Assembly: GCF_000716595.1 (NCBI RefSeq)
Contig: NZ_JNXC01000018.1
Coordinates: 62,001-126,000 of the forward strand
Length of the DNA stretch: 64,000 bases
From: Saccharothrix sp. NRRL B-16314
Lineage (GTDB): Bacteria; Actinomycetota; Actinomycetes; Mycobacteriales; Pseudonocardiaceae
Direction of reading: 5' to 3'
Below are positions 38,008 through 47,293 of this stretch, one piece after another. The notes beneath the pieces were generated by a model, which was given only the letters and a program-made list of their open reading frames with translations, had not been told where the DNA came from and searched no databases. Positions within the stretch are counted from its first letter, which is position 1. Every line of letters begins with the position of its first letter. Made by a program: the position numbers and the translations under genes.

Positions 38008-39630
38008 TCAGCTGCCGAGAACGACCCGCCGGGCGAGGCCGAGCGGCAGCGCGCCCGAACCGGCGATGGTGTCGTGGAACTCGCGCAGCGATCCCGTGTA
38101 CTCGGACCGGATGCGCTCGATCTCCAGCGCGCCGGTCAGGTACGACGGCGCCTGCGTCGGCCACGCGCAGTACCGGCTGACCTCGCCGGCCGCCGTGCCG
38201 GGGGTCAGCGACGCCTTGGTCGCCATGAACTCCTCGGCCTCCTCGACGCCCATGTCGCCGCAGTGCAGCGCGGTGTCCACGATCATCCGCGCCGCCCGGA
38301 ACAACCGGGCCTCGACGTGCGCCAACTCCTGCGCGCGGGCCTTGGCGGCGTCGCCGACGACCTTGGCGGTGAAGTAGCCGTGCTCCCGCAACAGCTTCTC
38401 CGCGTACAGCGCCCAGCCCTCGGAGAAGTAAGGGGTGCGGAACACCTTGCGCACCGGCCGGTCCCGCGCGGCCAGCCACGACAGGTGCCAGTGGTGGCCG
38501 GGGTACGCCTCGTGCACCGCGATGGTGGCCAGCTGGGCGCGTGAGTTGGTGCGCAGGCGCTGGGCGGTCTGCTCGGCGGTGAACCCGTCCGGCGGGAACG
38601 GCACGAAGAAGTGACCCGTCCGCTGGTCCGTCAGCGGCGGCGGCGACATGTACGACGCCACCGACAGGATCGGCCGCTGGAACGTCGGCGACGGCACCAC
38701 CCGGCACTCCTCGCCGTCCGCGAACGTCACCAGCCCGTGCTCCACCAGGAACGCCCGCGCCCGCTGCGTCTCCGCCTCGTACTCGGCGCGCATCGCCTCC
38801 GGCGTCGGCGGGTGGTCGTCCTGGAACGACGCCATCACCGAGTGCCAGTCGTCCGACCCGGCCAGCTCGCGCATCTCCGCGTCCAGCTCGGCGTAGGCGG
38901 CCCGTCCCCGCTCGTGCAGCTCCGCCGCGCCGTAGCCCAGGACTTCCTGGTCCTGCAACAGCGTCGAGTACAGCTCCTCGCCCATCCGCCAGTCACCCGC
39001 GGCCCGCCCGGCGAACTCGTCCAGGAACGCCGCCAGCTCGTCGAACGCCCGCGCGGCCGGTTCCGCGGCCTCGGCGACCTCCGCGCGCAACGCCGGGTCG
39101 GACACCTCGGCGGGCAGCGTCGCGGTGAGGAACGCCCGCCCCGTCCTGGCCTGGTCGGCGGCCCGCCGCACGATCTTCGCCGAGGCCAGGCCCGGGTCGA
39201 GGTTCGCCCGGCACGCGGCCAGCACGCCCGGCACCTCGGCCAGCCGCTTCACCACCGTCGCGACCAGTTCCGGCTCCGGCCGCAGCCGGTTGAGGAACGC
39301 GCTGAACAACGGGTACAGCACCGCGCCGGTGTAGAGGGAGGGGTCGCGCCGCCACACCGGCCACGTGGCCTTCGCCCGCGTGCCGCGGAGCACGGCGACG
39401 ACCAGGTCCCGGTCGACCGAACCCTGGAGGTCGTCGGTCTCGATCACGGTGAAGCGGTCGAGCCAGGCGTCCGCGCCGCGTTCGTACTCGGTGAGAGCGG
39501 TAGCCGAGAAATCACCGAGCGTGTGGTCGTGCGCGAGTGAGCCGAGCATCGCGGCGTTGCCCGGGTTGTGGTCGAAGTGCCAGCTCAGGAACTCTTCGAC
39601 CAGGTGGCTGATGGCTGCGTTTCCCGTCAC
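38008..39630 (-). CDS. DUF885-family putative metallopeptidase
   Basis: 540-residue DUF885 protein. The zinc-binding motif ATIAVHEAYPGHHWHLSW (HExxxGHH type) and the downstream Glu in FSEGWALYAEKL define the family, whose members are thought to be carboxypeptidase-like. No signal peptide, so cytosolic. Translation is taken from the GTG at 39630, because TAGCTT ends 8 bases upstream in leaderless geometry; another GTG two codons earlier is possible. Substrate unknown. Confidence 0.9.
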   Translation of the reverse strand: MTGNAAISHLVEEFLSWHFDHNPGNAAMLGSLAHDHTLGDFSATALTEYERGADAWLDRFTVIETDDLQGSVDRDLVVAVLRGTRAKATWPVWRRDPSLYTGAVLYPLFSAFLNRLRPEPELVATVVKRLAEVPGVLAACRANLDPGLASAKIVRRAADQARTGRAFLTATLPAEVSDPALRAEVAEAAEPAARAFDELAAFLDEFAGRAAGDWRMGEELYSTLLQDQEVLGYGAAELHERGRAAYAELDAEMRELAGSDDWHSVMASFQDDHPPTPEAMRAEYEAETQRARAFLVEHGLVTFADGEECRVVPSPTFQRPILSVASYMSPPPLTDQRTGHFFVPFPPDGFTAEQTAQRLRTNSRAQLATIAVHEAYPGHHWHLSWLAARDRPVRKVFRTPYFSEGWALYAEKLLREHGYFTAKVVGDAAKARAQELAHVEARLFRAARMIVDTALHCGDMGVEEAEEFMATKASLTPGTAAGEVSRYCAWPTQAPSYLTGALEIERIRSEYTGSLREFHDTIAGSGALPLGLARRVVLGS

Positions 39631-39736
39631 GACCACGGAAGCTACCCCGTACCCGCGCCGATCGGGCGATGGCGCAAATCCTGTTGGGCGTTGCCTGTTG
39701 ACGCTCTAGGTTCTGCCTCGGCGGAAGGAGAACGCG

Positions 39737-40525
39737 ATGCGGCACAACAGCCCGGAATTCGCCGAGATCGCCCGGAACGGCACGATCCTGCGCACCCAGG
39801 TGGGTTCGGGCGTGCACGGCACCGCCATCGAGGGCACCGACGACCGCGACGAGATGGGCGTGTGCGTCGAGCCGCCCGAGTACGTCATCGGGCTGCGCCG
39901 CTTCGAGCAGTACATCTACCGCAGCGCCGAGGAGCGCACGGGAGTGCTGAACACGCCGTCCGGTCCCGGTGACCTCGACCTGGTCGTGTACTCGCTGCGC
40001 AAGTGGCTGCGCCTCGCGCTGCAGGGCAACCCGACGGTGTTGCTGCTCCTGTTCGCGCCCGAGCACGAAATCGTGTCGATCACGCCGCTGGGACGTGAGT
40101 TGCGCGACAACCCGGACATGATCGTGTCCCGCCAGGCCGGACGTCGGTTCATCGGATACCTGCACAGCCAGCGCCGGCGCATGGTGGACGGCACCGTCGC
40201 GCGCCGGGTCAACCGGCCCGCACTGGTGGCGCGGCACGGTTTCGACTCGAAGTACGCGTCGCACATGGTGCGGCTGGGTGTGCAGGGCGTCGAGCTGCTG
40301 GAAACCGGCCGGATCACGTTGCCGATGCCCGAGCCGTGGCTCACGTGGATCCGCGACCTGCGGCAGGGACGGCACACGCAGCAGGAGGCGATGGACGCGG
40401 CGGAAGGGCTGGAGGCGCGGTTGGAGGAGCTGACCACCGGTTCCGACCTGCCCGAACAGCCGGATCACGCGCGGGCCGACAAGTGGCTGGTCGACGCGTA
40501 CGAATCGGCGTGGGCGGCGCGGTGA
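39737..40525 (+). CDS. Predicted nucleotidyltransferase (DNA polymerase beta superfamily)
   Basis: 262-residue protein of the COG3541/YcgL type. The active-site pattern GSGVHGTAIEGTDDRDEMGV has the GS and the D-x-D acid pair of polymerase-beta-like nucleotidyltransferases, with DLDLVVYSLRKWLRLALQGNP supplying a third conserved Asp. Target (nucleotide, RNA or protein) unknown; some relatives belong to phage-borne or stress systems. ATG start with GGAAGGAG 6 bases upstream; TTGGGC-N17-TAGGTT (39684-39712) is a reasonable promoter. Confidence 0.85.
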   Translation: MRHNSPEFAEIARNGTILRTQVGSGVHGTAIEGTDDRDEMGVCVEPPEYVIGLRRFEQYIYRSAEERTGVLNTPSGPGDLDLVVYSLRKWLRLALQGNPTVLLLLFAPEHEIVSITPLGRELRDNPDMIVSRQAGRRFIGYLHSQRRRMVDGTVARRVNRPALVARHGFDSKYASHMVRLGVQGVELLETGRITLPMPEPWLTWIRDLRQGRHTQQEAMDAAEGLEARLEELTTGSDLPEQPDHARADKWLVDAYESAWAAR

Positions 40526-40587
40526 GGCAGACGTCGTGAGTGCGGTCACGTGCGCGGAAGTTACCGACAGGTTCTAGTCTGGCCGAC

Positions 40588-40875
40588 GTGGCAGAGGACA
40601 AGAAGATCGGTCGCGCCGTGAAGACGGCTTCCGAGTTCGTGGCCGCGCACGGCAAGCCCGCGCGCGCCGTCGTGCAGAACGTCGGGCGGACGAGCGCGCG
40701 GGTCGTGCTGGTCGGTGCGGACGGAGCCATGGGAGACGTCGTGCTCCCGGACGTGGCGTCGGCCGAGGCCGTGGTCGAGGCGGTGGCGGACCTGGACCGG
40801 CACGAGTGGGACCGCGAGACCACGGACGCGGTGAAGATCGGACCGGCGCACCGCCGTCGCATGGCGGGTCGATGA
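40588..40875 (+). CDS. Conserved small actinobacterial protein, unknown
   Basis: 95-residue protein with a basic, helical N-terminus (VAEDKKIGRAVKTASEFVAA), a middle beta-rich segment (ARVVLVGADGAMGDVVLPDV) and a basic C-terminus. No recognised function. GTG start has no ribosome site, but TAGTCT (40575-40580) ends 7 bases upstream, the leaderless spacing. The stop overlaps the ATG of the ATP-grasp gene (ATGA), so the two are coupled. Confidence 0.72.
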   Translation: MAEDKKIGRAVKTASEFVAAHGKPARAVVQNVGRTSARVVLVGADGAMGDVVLPDVASAEAVVEAVADLDRHEWDRETTDAVKIGPAHRRRMAGR

Positions 40876-41723
40876 AGGTCCTCTTCGCCACCTGCGCGGC
40901 GCTGCCCGCCGGGGACGGCGACGACGACGCGCTGGTGGAGGCCCTGGCCGACGTCGGCGTGCAGGCGTCGTGGGCGGAATGGGGCACGCCGGTCGAGGCC
41001 GACCTGGTCGTGCTGCGCTCCACCTGGGACTACCCGGAACGGCTGCCGGAGTTCCTGGCGTGGTGCGACAGCGAGCCCAAGCTGGCGAACCCGGCGCCGG
41101 TGGTCCGGTGGAACATCGACAAGACGTACCTGGTCGAACTCGCGGACGCGGGCGTGCCGGTGGTGCCGACGGCCGTGGCGAAGCCGGGCTTCACCGCCTG
41201 GCCGGACGGCGAGTTCGTGGTGAAGCCGACCGTCGGCGCCGGGTCGGTCGGCGCGCTGCGCGTCCCGGCCGGCGACCACGAAGCCGCCGCCGCGCACCTC
41301 GCCACCCTGGACGTGCCCGCGCTGGTGCAGCCGTACCAGGCGAACGTGGACGAGGTCGGCGAGACGGCGATGGTGTTCCTCGGCGGCCAGTACTCGCACG
41401 CGTTCACCAAGGGCGCCATGCTCACGGCCGACGCGGAGTTCGACGAATCCGGGCTGTACGTGGTGGAACGGCTGTCCGGCGCGGCTCCGTCGCCAGCGCA
41501 GCGCCGCGTCGCCGAGGACGTCATGGACGCCGCCGCGACCCTGACCGGGCTGCGCCGCAACGATTTCCTGTACGCGCGGGTCGACCTGATCCCCGGCGCC
41601 GACGGCTCGCCGCTGCTGCTGGAACTCGAACTGGTCGAGCCCTCCCTGGGCTTCCGCCAGACCGACGCCACCGCGCCGCTCCGGTTCGCCTCCGCCGTCC
41701 GCGCCGCCCTCGCCCGCCGCTGA
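40872..41723 (+). CDS. ATP-grasp domain protein
   Basis: 283-residue protein of the RimK/glutathione synthetase-like ATP-grasp group. Residues 1-90 form the N-terminal domain (VVLRSTWDYPERLPEFLAW). The ATP-binding region includes GEFVVKPTVGAGSVGALRV (Lys plus Gly-rich loop), PALVQPYQANVDEVGETAMVF and the metal-binding LLLELELVEPSLGF. Related proteins include DcsG-type ligases, but the substrate here cannot be told. Coupled to the preceding small gene; followed by a short-repeat cluster. Confidence 0.85.
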   Translation: MKVLFATCAALPAGDGDDDALVEALADVGVQASWAEWGTPVEADLVVLRSTWDYPERLPEFLAWCDSEPKLANPAPVVRWNIDKTYLVELADAGVPVVPTAVAKPGFTAWPDGEFVVKPTVGAGSVGALRVPAGDHEAAAAHLATLDVPALVQPYQANVDEVGETAMVFLGGQYSHAFTKGAMLTADAEFDESGLYVVERLSGAAPSPAQRRVAEDVMDAAATLTGLRRNDFLYARVDLIPGADGSPLLLELELVEPSLGFRQTDATAPLRFASAVRAALARR

Positions 41724-41892
41724 CATCGGGCGCCAGACCTCGGCGCCCGATCTTCAGCATCAGACGTCAGCGCCCGGCCTCGGCACCCGACCCTCAGCAC
41801 CCGATCTTCAGCACCAGACGTCAGCGCCAGACGTCAGCGCCAGACGTCAGCGCCCGGCCTCGCTGCCCGAGCTCAGTGCCCGACCTCAGCGC
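41724..41892. repeat. Tandem 13-14 bp repeats between convergent genes
   Basis: About a dozen units with consensus GCGCCAGACGTCA (variants GCGCCCGATCTTCA and GCGCCCGGCCTCG) fill the whole space between the ATP-grasp stop and the acetate permease stop. Three adjacent copies of the consensus around 41812-41850 are nearly identical, and each contains the palindrome GACGTC. No single stable terminator hairpin was seen. Function unknown. Confidence 0.75.
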
Positions 41893-41893
41893 C

Positions 41894-43468
41894 TTACTTC
41901 AGCCCCGAGCCGATGCCGGTCAGCGACCGGACCTCCATCTCGGCCTGCTTCACCGGGTCCGACGTCTCCTTGCTCAGCACCGTGCCGAGGTACCCGCACA
42001 GGAACGAGAACGGGATCGACACCAGACCCGGGTTGCTCAGCGGGAACCACGCGAAGTCCAGGTCCGGGAAGATGGACGACTTGCCACCCGACACGGCGGG
42101 GGAGAAGGCGAGCAGGAAGATGCACGACCCGAGCCCGCCGTACACCGCCCACAGCGTCCCGATCGTGTTGAACCGCTTCCAGAACATCGAGTAGATGATC
42201 GTCGACAGGTTCGCCGACGCGGCCAGCGCGAACGCCAGCGCCACCAGGAACGCCACGTTCTGCCCGTTGGCCGCGATACCGCCCACGATCGCCAGCAGAC
42301 CGACGACGACCGCCGTCAACCGGGCGACCCGGACCTCCGACCGCGGGTCCGCCTGACCTTGCTTGATCATGTTCGCGTACACGTCGTGCGCGAACGAGGC
42401 CGACGCGGTCAACGTCAGACCCGCCACCACCGCCAGGATCGTCGCGAACGCCACCGCGCTCACCACGCCCAGCAGCACCGCGCCGCCGATCTCGTACGCC
42501 AGCAGCGGCGCGGCCGAGTTCTCGCCGCCGGGCGCCGAAGCGATGTCCTTGCTGCCCACCAACGCCAGCGCGCCGAAGCCGATCACCAGCGTGCACAGGT
42601 AGAAGGTGGCCATCATCCACGTCGCCCACACCACCGAACGCCGCGCCTCACGGGCGTTCGGCACGGTGTAGAACCGCATCAGCACGTGCGGCAGCGAGGC
42701 GGTGCCGAGCACCAGGGCCAGCGCCAGCGAGATGAAGTCCAGCTTGTTGGTCGGCGTGCTGCCGTACCGCACGCCCGGCTCCAGCACCTCCGGCCCGAGC
42801 GGCGTGTTCCGCGACGCCGTCTCCAGGATCGCGGACAGGCTGAACCCGAACTTGCCCAGCAGGAAGACCGTCATCAAGGTCACGCACATGATCAGCAGCA
42901 CGGCCTTGATGATCTGCACCCACGTGGTGCCCTTCATGCCGCCCACCAGCACGTAGAGCACCATGACGATGCCCACCACGGCGATGATGATCGCCTGGCC
43001 GACCTTGCTGTGCACGTCCAGCAGCAGAGCCATCAACGCGCCCGCGCCCGCCATCTGCGCGATCATGTAGAACAGGGAGATCACCAGGGTCACGTTCGCC
43101 GCCGCCGCGCGCACCGGGCGTTGCCGCATCCGGAACGCCAGCACGTCGCCGAGGGTGAACCGGCCGGTGTTGCGCAACCTCTCCGAGATGATCATCAGGC
43201 CGAGCAGCCAGGACACGACCCAGCCGATGGAGTAGAGGAAGCCGTCGTACCCGTTGACCGCGATGCTGCCGGAGATGCCGAGGAACGACGCGGCGGACAG
43301 GAAGTCCCCCGAGAGCGCGATGCCGTTCTGCGGGCCGGTGAAGCTGCTGCCCGCGGCGTAGTAGTCGGACGCGGTGGCGTTGCGGGTGCCCGCCCGGTAC
43401 ACGACGTAGAGCGTGATCAACACGAAGACGCTGAAGACGCCCAGGTTGATCGCGGTGTTGCCGCCCAT
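41894..43468 (-). CDS. actP: Cation/acetate symporter
   Basis: 524-residue sodium:solute symporter of the ActP type with about 13 membrane helices, importing acetate and other short monocarboxylates. Family motifs: DFLSAASFLGISGSIAVNG near the N-terminus, GGMKGTTWVQIIKAVLL and VVAGLTLTASASFAHDVYAN. The ATG start overlaps the stop of the upstream DUF485 gene (ATGA), matching the yjcH-actP arrangement of other bacteria. The open frame extends upstream, but only as a shadow of the DUF485 gene. Confidence 0.95.
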   Translation of the reverse strand: MGGNTAINLGVFSVFVLITLYVVYRAGTRNATASDYYAAGSSFTGPQNGIALSGDFLSAASFLGISGSIAVNGYDGFLYSIGWVVSWLLGLMIISERLRNTGRFTLGDVLAFRMRQRPVRAAAANVTLVISLFYMIAQMAGAGALMALLLDVHSKVGQAIIIAVVGIVMVLYVLVGGMKGTTWVQIIKAVLLIMCVTLMTVFLLGKFGFSLSAILETASRNTPLGPEVLEPGVRYGSTPTNKLDFISLALALVLGTASLPHVLMRFYTVPNAREARRSVVWATWMMATFYLCTLVIGFGALALVGSKDIASAPGGENSAAPLLAYEIGGAVLLGVVSAVAFATILAVVAGLTLTASASFAHDVYANMIKQGQADPRSEVRVARLTAVVVGLLAIVGGIAANGQNVAFLVALAFALAASANLSTIIYSMFWKRFNTIGTLWAVYGGLGSCIFLLAFSPAVSGGKSSIFPDLDFAWFPLSNPGLVSIPFSFLCGYLGTVLSKETSDPVKQAEMEVRSLTGIGSGLK

Positions 43469-43884
43469 CAGGCTTCGTCCTCCGCGGTGAGCGAGCGGAC
43501 CGCGTCGACCTGCGGGTCGAGCCTGCGCCGCGCGTAACGGGCGTAAGTGAGGGTCAGTGTGATCGTGCTGACGAACTGCAGAATCCCGAACAGCAGACCG
43601 AGGTTGATGACGCCGATCACCGGCGTGCCCATGAGGTCGGGCGCGTACGCCGACAGCGCGACATAACCCAAGTACCAGAGCAGGAACCCGCACGTGGCGG
43701 GTACCACGAAGACCGTGATCCGCCGGCGCAGCTCGCGGAAGTCGGCGCTGTCCTGGAGTGCGACGAAGTCCGGCGCCCCGTATTCGTCGACCAGCAGCGA
43801 CGATCCCGGGTCGTCGAAGGTGGCGAAGCCGCGACCACCTCTGGCGGGTCGCGAATCCGGCGGAGGCAGGATCGCCTTCGTCAT
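43468..43884 (-). CDS. DUF485 membrane protein, acetate permease partner
   Basis: 138-residue protein with two membrane helices (about 60-82 and 92-115) typical of DUF485/YjcH, which is co-encoded with ActP and thought to assist it. The N-terminal 50 residues are soluble and Pro/Gly-rich (LPPPDSRPARGGRG). GGAGG lies 4 bases before the ATG used; the TTG one codon earlier is too close to it. The DPQVDAVRSLTAEDEA tail and ATGA overlap tie it to actP. Confidence 0.92.
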   Translation of the reverse strand: MTKAILPPPDSRPARGGRGFATFDDPGSSLLVDEYGAPDFVALQDSADFRELRRRITVFVVPATCGFLLWYLGYVALSAYAPDLMGTPVIGVINLGLLFGILQFVSTITLTLTYARYARRRLDPQVDAVRSLTAEDEA

Positions 43885-43887
43885 CAA

Positions 43888-44212
43888 TCCTCCACGGGGA
43901 TTCGACTCGCCACGCAGGCGGATGCGCGGACCGGCAGCGAGCGCTCAGCGTAACCGCGTTAGGCCGTCAGTCAACGACAAGACGGCCTCGATCGTGTCAC
44001 CGCCGGGCGTCGCAGACGGGCTGTACGTCTCGTTTGGAACCCCCGGGGCTTCTCGGCCGTCACGCTGCGCCGATCGGATGAGAACCGACCGCAAGGTCGT
44101 TGTCGGACGCTTGTTGACCACCTACTATCGCGCAGCAACATCCACGTTCGTCGTCACCAAGCGTCGGCGTCGTTCTGCTCGAAACAACTACGGACTCCCC
44201 GGGGCTTGTCTG
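43888..44212. promoter_or_regulatory. Divergent control region, acetate genes and conservon
   Basis: 325 bases without a gene. An 8-bp inverted repeat AGGCCGTC / GACGGCCT with a 12-base spacer (43961-43988) is a candidate operator or attenuator. TTGTCG-N17-TACTAT (44100-44128) is a plausible promoter for the sensor kinase gene. TACTAT recurs as the proposed -10 element of the GbsR/MarR regulator. Nothing else is recognised. Confidence 0.45.
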
Positions 44213-46846
44213 GTGACTGGCGACAACAACGCGCGCAGGCAGTGGTGGAGCGCCGTCGCGGACTGGCGCAACTGGCGACTGCCGGTGAAGCTGGCCGCCG
44301 TGCTGGCGGTGCCCGTCCTCGTCGCGGTCGGCGCGGGTGTGGTGCAGATCCACGGCTACGTCAGGAGCGCCGACAACTACGCCTCCATGCAGCGCATCGT
44401 GACGCTGCGCGGTGGCCTCGACCCGCTGATCGCCAGTGTCCAGGCGGAACGCGCCCAGTCGGCGCGACGCCCGGAAGGCGCGGGGGCCAACGTCCAGGAG
44501 TTCCCGGACCTGGTGCGGGCCACCGACAACGCCGCCGCCGGCGTGCGGAACCTGATGGAGCGCACCACGTCGCTCGGCGAGGTCGCGAACGCCCGGTTCC
44601 GCGACGTCATCGTCCAGCTCGACGGACTGCCGCAGCTGCGCGAACGCGTGCTGTCCGGCAGTGTCGACCTCGAAGGCGGTATCGGCGGCTACACCGTGGT
44701 ACTGCGAGCATTGCTCGACTTCGACCTGGCGATGGTCGGCGACTTCGGCGACCCGGCGCTGTCCGGCACCGCGACCGCGCTGCACAACCTCGCCATGGCG
44801 AGCGAGCAGATCTCGTGGCAGCACGCCACCGTGCACGCCGGCATCAGCCGGGGCTGGCTGCTCGACACCGAGATCACGATGCTGGAGCAGTCCTACACCC
44901 GCCAGCACGACAAGCTGGCCGACTTCACCGCCGTCGCCACGCCGCAGCAGCAGGCGGACTACCGCAGCACCGTCGCGGGCCAGGAGGTCGACCTCCGCAA
45001 CAGCCTGTACCAACAGGTCCGCACCAACCCCGGCGCGGTCGACACGATGATCAACCCCGAGGGTTGGGACGTCGGCGCGGAAAGCACCCTCAAGCAGGTC
45101 AGCGTGGTGCTGCGGTCCCTCGAGGACCAGCTCGCCGCCTCCGCGTCCCGGTTGCAGGACGCCACGAGCGACCGGGCGGGCGCGGCGTCGGTGATCCTGC
45201 TGGCATCGCTGTTCGCCGCCGCCGCCGTCGGTTACGTCATCGGCAGCTACCTCCTCCGCTCCCTGCGCACGCTGCGCACGGCCGCGCTGGACGTCGCGGA
45301 ACACCGGTTGCCCACGCTGGTGGCGCAGCTGCGGGAGAACGTCGCGCACGACATCACGGTCGAGCCCGTGCCGGTGGACACCAGGGAGGAACTGGGCCAG
45401 CTGGCGCGCGCGTTCGACGCGGTGCACCGGCAGGCGGTCAGCTCCGCGGCCGAACAGGCCGACCTGCGCACCGGCATGCGCAACGCGTTCATCAACCTGT
45501 CCCGCCGCAGCCAGGGCCTGGTGGAGCGGCAGCTCAAGCTCATGGAGGAGCTGGAGCGGCAGGAGGAGAACCCCGAGCAGCTGGCGAACCTGTTCAAGCT
45601 GGACAACCTCGCCACCCGGATGCGCCGCAACAACGAGAACCTGATGGTGCTGTCGGGCAGCGACGTGGCCCGCCGGTTCACCCGCCCGGTGCCGCTGGGC
45701 GACGTGCTGCGCGCCGCCGCGTCCGAGATCGAGCAGTACCAGCGGGTCGTCGTGCAGACCACCCCGTCGGTCGAGGTCGTCGGCTACGCCGCCGGTGACC
45801 TGGTCCGGCTGGTCGCCGAACTGCTGGACAACGCGACCACGTTCTCACCGCCGCGCACCCAGGTCGTCGTCGGCGGACGGCCGCGACCCGGCGGCGGCGT
45901 GCTGGTCGACGTGGTCGACCAGGGCGTCGGCATGTCGGAAGAGGACCTGGCGCAGGCGAACCGCCGGATCGCGCTGGCCGCGTCGGAGGACTCCGGTGAG
46001 CTGCCGGTGTCCCGCCAGCTCGGCCTGTACGTGGTGGGCCGGCTCGGCGGTCGGCACGGCATCGAGGTGATGCTGCGGGAGCAGGGCGACGGTCTGCGCG
46101 CGGTCGTGGCGCTGCCCGCCGAACTGGTGCGCGCGACCGGCCCGTCGTCGGCCCGACCGGTGCCCGTGCAGGCGCAGTCCCCGATCCAGGCGGCCCTCTC
46201 GAACTCCTCGGGCCTCTCGAAGTCCGGCGCGCTCGCCGACTCCGGGGTCGTCCTCGCCAACTCCAACGGCCTGGCGAACGCCAACGGGCGCACGCCTCAC
46301 CACCAGACCGGCCCGCAGCCCGCTCTGCCGCACGGCACGAGCCCGCGCGCGGCCCTGCCGCAGTCGACGTCCCAGTCGCAGGTCCAGTCGCAGCAGCCGG
46401 CCCTACCGCCGGCAGTGCCGCTGGCCCAGGACGGGTGGGCGCCGTTCCGCGGTCGGACCGTCGACGCACCACCGGCCGCAGCGGCGCCCCCGCCGCGGCG
46501 AACGGCCTCGACCTGGTTCGGCGGCGCCTCGGGGCCCGCCGGGCCGGCGGAACCGGCGCGGCACCGCGCCGGGGACATCCACGCGCGCGGGGAGGCGCCC
46601 GTGAACGACAAGTCGGTGCACGACAAGCCGGTGCACGAGAAGCCGGTGAACGACAATCCGGCGGAACTGCCGAAACGGCAGCCGCGGACCAATCTGGTGG
46701 CCGAACGGCCGAACGCGCCCGACGCGGTCGCACCCGTTCGGAGGGATCCGCAGGCGACACGCGGGTTTCTCGCCAGCTACCAGACCGGAATCCGGCAAGG
46801 TGTGCGGGGATCCGGTGAAAATCGAGCTGGGCAGGAGAACGGATGA
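44213..46846 (+). CDS. Conservon sensor kinase (CvnA-like) with nitrate/nitrite-sensing domain
   Basis: 877-residue kinase-like protein, first gene of a conservon. Membrane helices at about 25-46 and 324-348 enclose an external all-helical NIT domain with RGGLDPLIASVQAERAQSA. A HAMP-like linker and a helical segment (MRNAFINLSRRSQGLVERQLK) lead to the ATPase domain: LVAELLDNATTFSPP (N box near 535), VVDQGVGMSEEDL and RQLGLYVVGRLGGRHGIEV. A disordered Ala/Pro/Gln tail covers about 640-877. Conservons form membrane heterocomplexes resembling eukaryotic G-protein systems in Streptomyces. GTG start lacks a clear ribosome site. The 3' end overlaps the roadblock gene (ATGA). Confidence 0.9.
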   Translation: MTGDNNARRQWWSAVADWRNWRLPVKLAAVLAVPVLVAVGAGVVQIHGYVRSADNYASMQRIVTLRGGLDPLIASVQAERAQSARRPEGAGANVQEFPDLVRATDNAAAGVRNLMERTTSLGEVANARFRDVIVQLDGLPQLRERVLSGSVDLEGGIGGYTVVLRALLDFDLAMVGDFGDPALSGTATALHNLAMASEQISWQHATVHAGISRGWLLDTEITMLEQSYTRQHDKLADFTAVATPQQQADYRSTVAGQEVDLRNSLYQQVRTNPGAVDTMINPEGWDVGAESTLKQVSVVLRSLEDQLAASASRLQDATSDRAGAASVILLASLFAAAAVGYVIGSYLLRSLRTLRTAALDVAEHRLPTLVAQLRENVAHDITVEPVPVDTREELGQLARAFDAVHRQAVSSAAEQADLRTGMRNAFINLSRRSQGLVERQLKLMEELERQEENPEQLANLFKLDNLATRMRRNNENLMVLSGSDVARRFTRPVPLGDVLRAAASEIEQYQRVVVQTTPSVEVVGYAAGDLVRLVAELLDNATTFSPPRTQVVVGGRPRPGGGVLVDVVDQGVGMSEEDLAQANRRIALAASEDSGELPVSRQLGLYVVGRLGGRHGIEVMLREQGDGLRAVVALPAELVRATGPSSARPVPVQAQSPIQAALSNSSGLSKSGALADSGVVLANSNGLANANGRTPHHQTGPQPALPHGTSPRAALPQSTSQSQVQSQQPALPPAVPLAQDGWAPFRGRTVDAPPAAAAPPPRRTASTWFGGASGPAGPAEPARHRAGDIHARGEAPVNDKSVHDKPVHEKPVNDNPAELPKRQPRTNLVAERPNAPDAVAPVRRDPQATRGFLASYQTGIRQGVRGSGENRAGQENG

Positions 46847-47286
46847 GCACGCAGAAGTCGCGACAGGTCGACCAGTTCGGCTGGCTGGTGGGCAACTTCG
46901 CCGATCGCGTGCCCGGGGTGGCCCACGCGGTGGTGATCTCGGTGGACGGTCTGCTGCTGACCGCTTCGAGCGGTCTGCCGGACGACCGGGCCGATCAGCT
47001 GGCCGCGATCGCCGCGGGGGTGGCCAGCCTGACCGAGTCGGCGGCGAGGTGCTTCGACGGCGGTGGCGTGCTGCGCTCGGTGATCGAGATGCAGTACGGG
47101 ATCATGCTGCTGATGTCCATCCGGGACGGGTCGTGCCTGGCCGTGCTGGCCGCGCCGGACGCCGACGTCGGCCAGGTCGCCTACGAGATGACCGTGGTGG
47201 TGGACCAGGTGGGCCAGCTCCTCACCCCCGAGCTGCGCGCCCAGCTCCACGGCGCGAAGCGGATGATGGCCCGCCCGTCTGCGTGA
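46843..47286 (+). CDS. Roadblock/LC7 protein (CvnB-like)
   Basis: 147-residue roadblock/LC7-fold protein, the second conservon component. QFGWLVGNFADRVPGVAHAVVISVDGLLLTAS, SLTESAARCFDGGGVLRSVIEM and YGIMLLMSIRDGSCLAVLA are characteristic. In Streptomyces CvnB associates with the kinase and the GTPase CvnD and acts as a GTPase-regulating module. The ATG overlaps the kinase stop; the stop is followed at once by the DUF742 gene. Confidence 0.94.
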   Translation: MSTQKSRQVDQFGWLVGNFADRVPGVAHAVVISVDGLLLTASSGLPDDRADQLAAIAAGVASLTESAARCFDGGGVLRSVIEMQYGIMLLMSIRDGSCLAVLAAPDADVGQVAYEMTVVVDQVGQLLTPELRAQLHGAKRMMARPSA

Positions 47287-47293
47287 GGTGGTC

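Noticed and set aside
39568..39736. Upstream extension of the nucleotidyltransferase or an extra small gene here
   Set aside because: The region has promoter elements and a good ribosome site for the ATG at 39737; the extra frame has no coding pattern.
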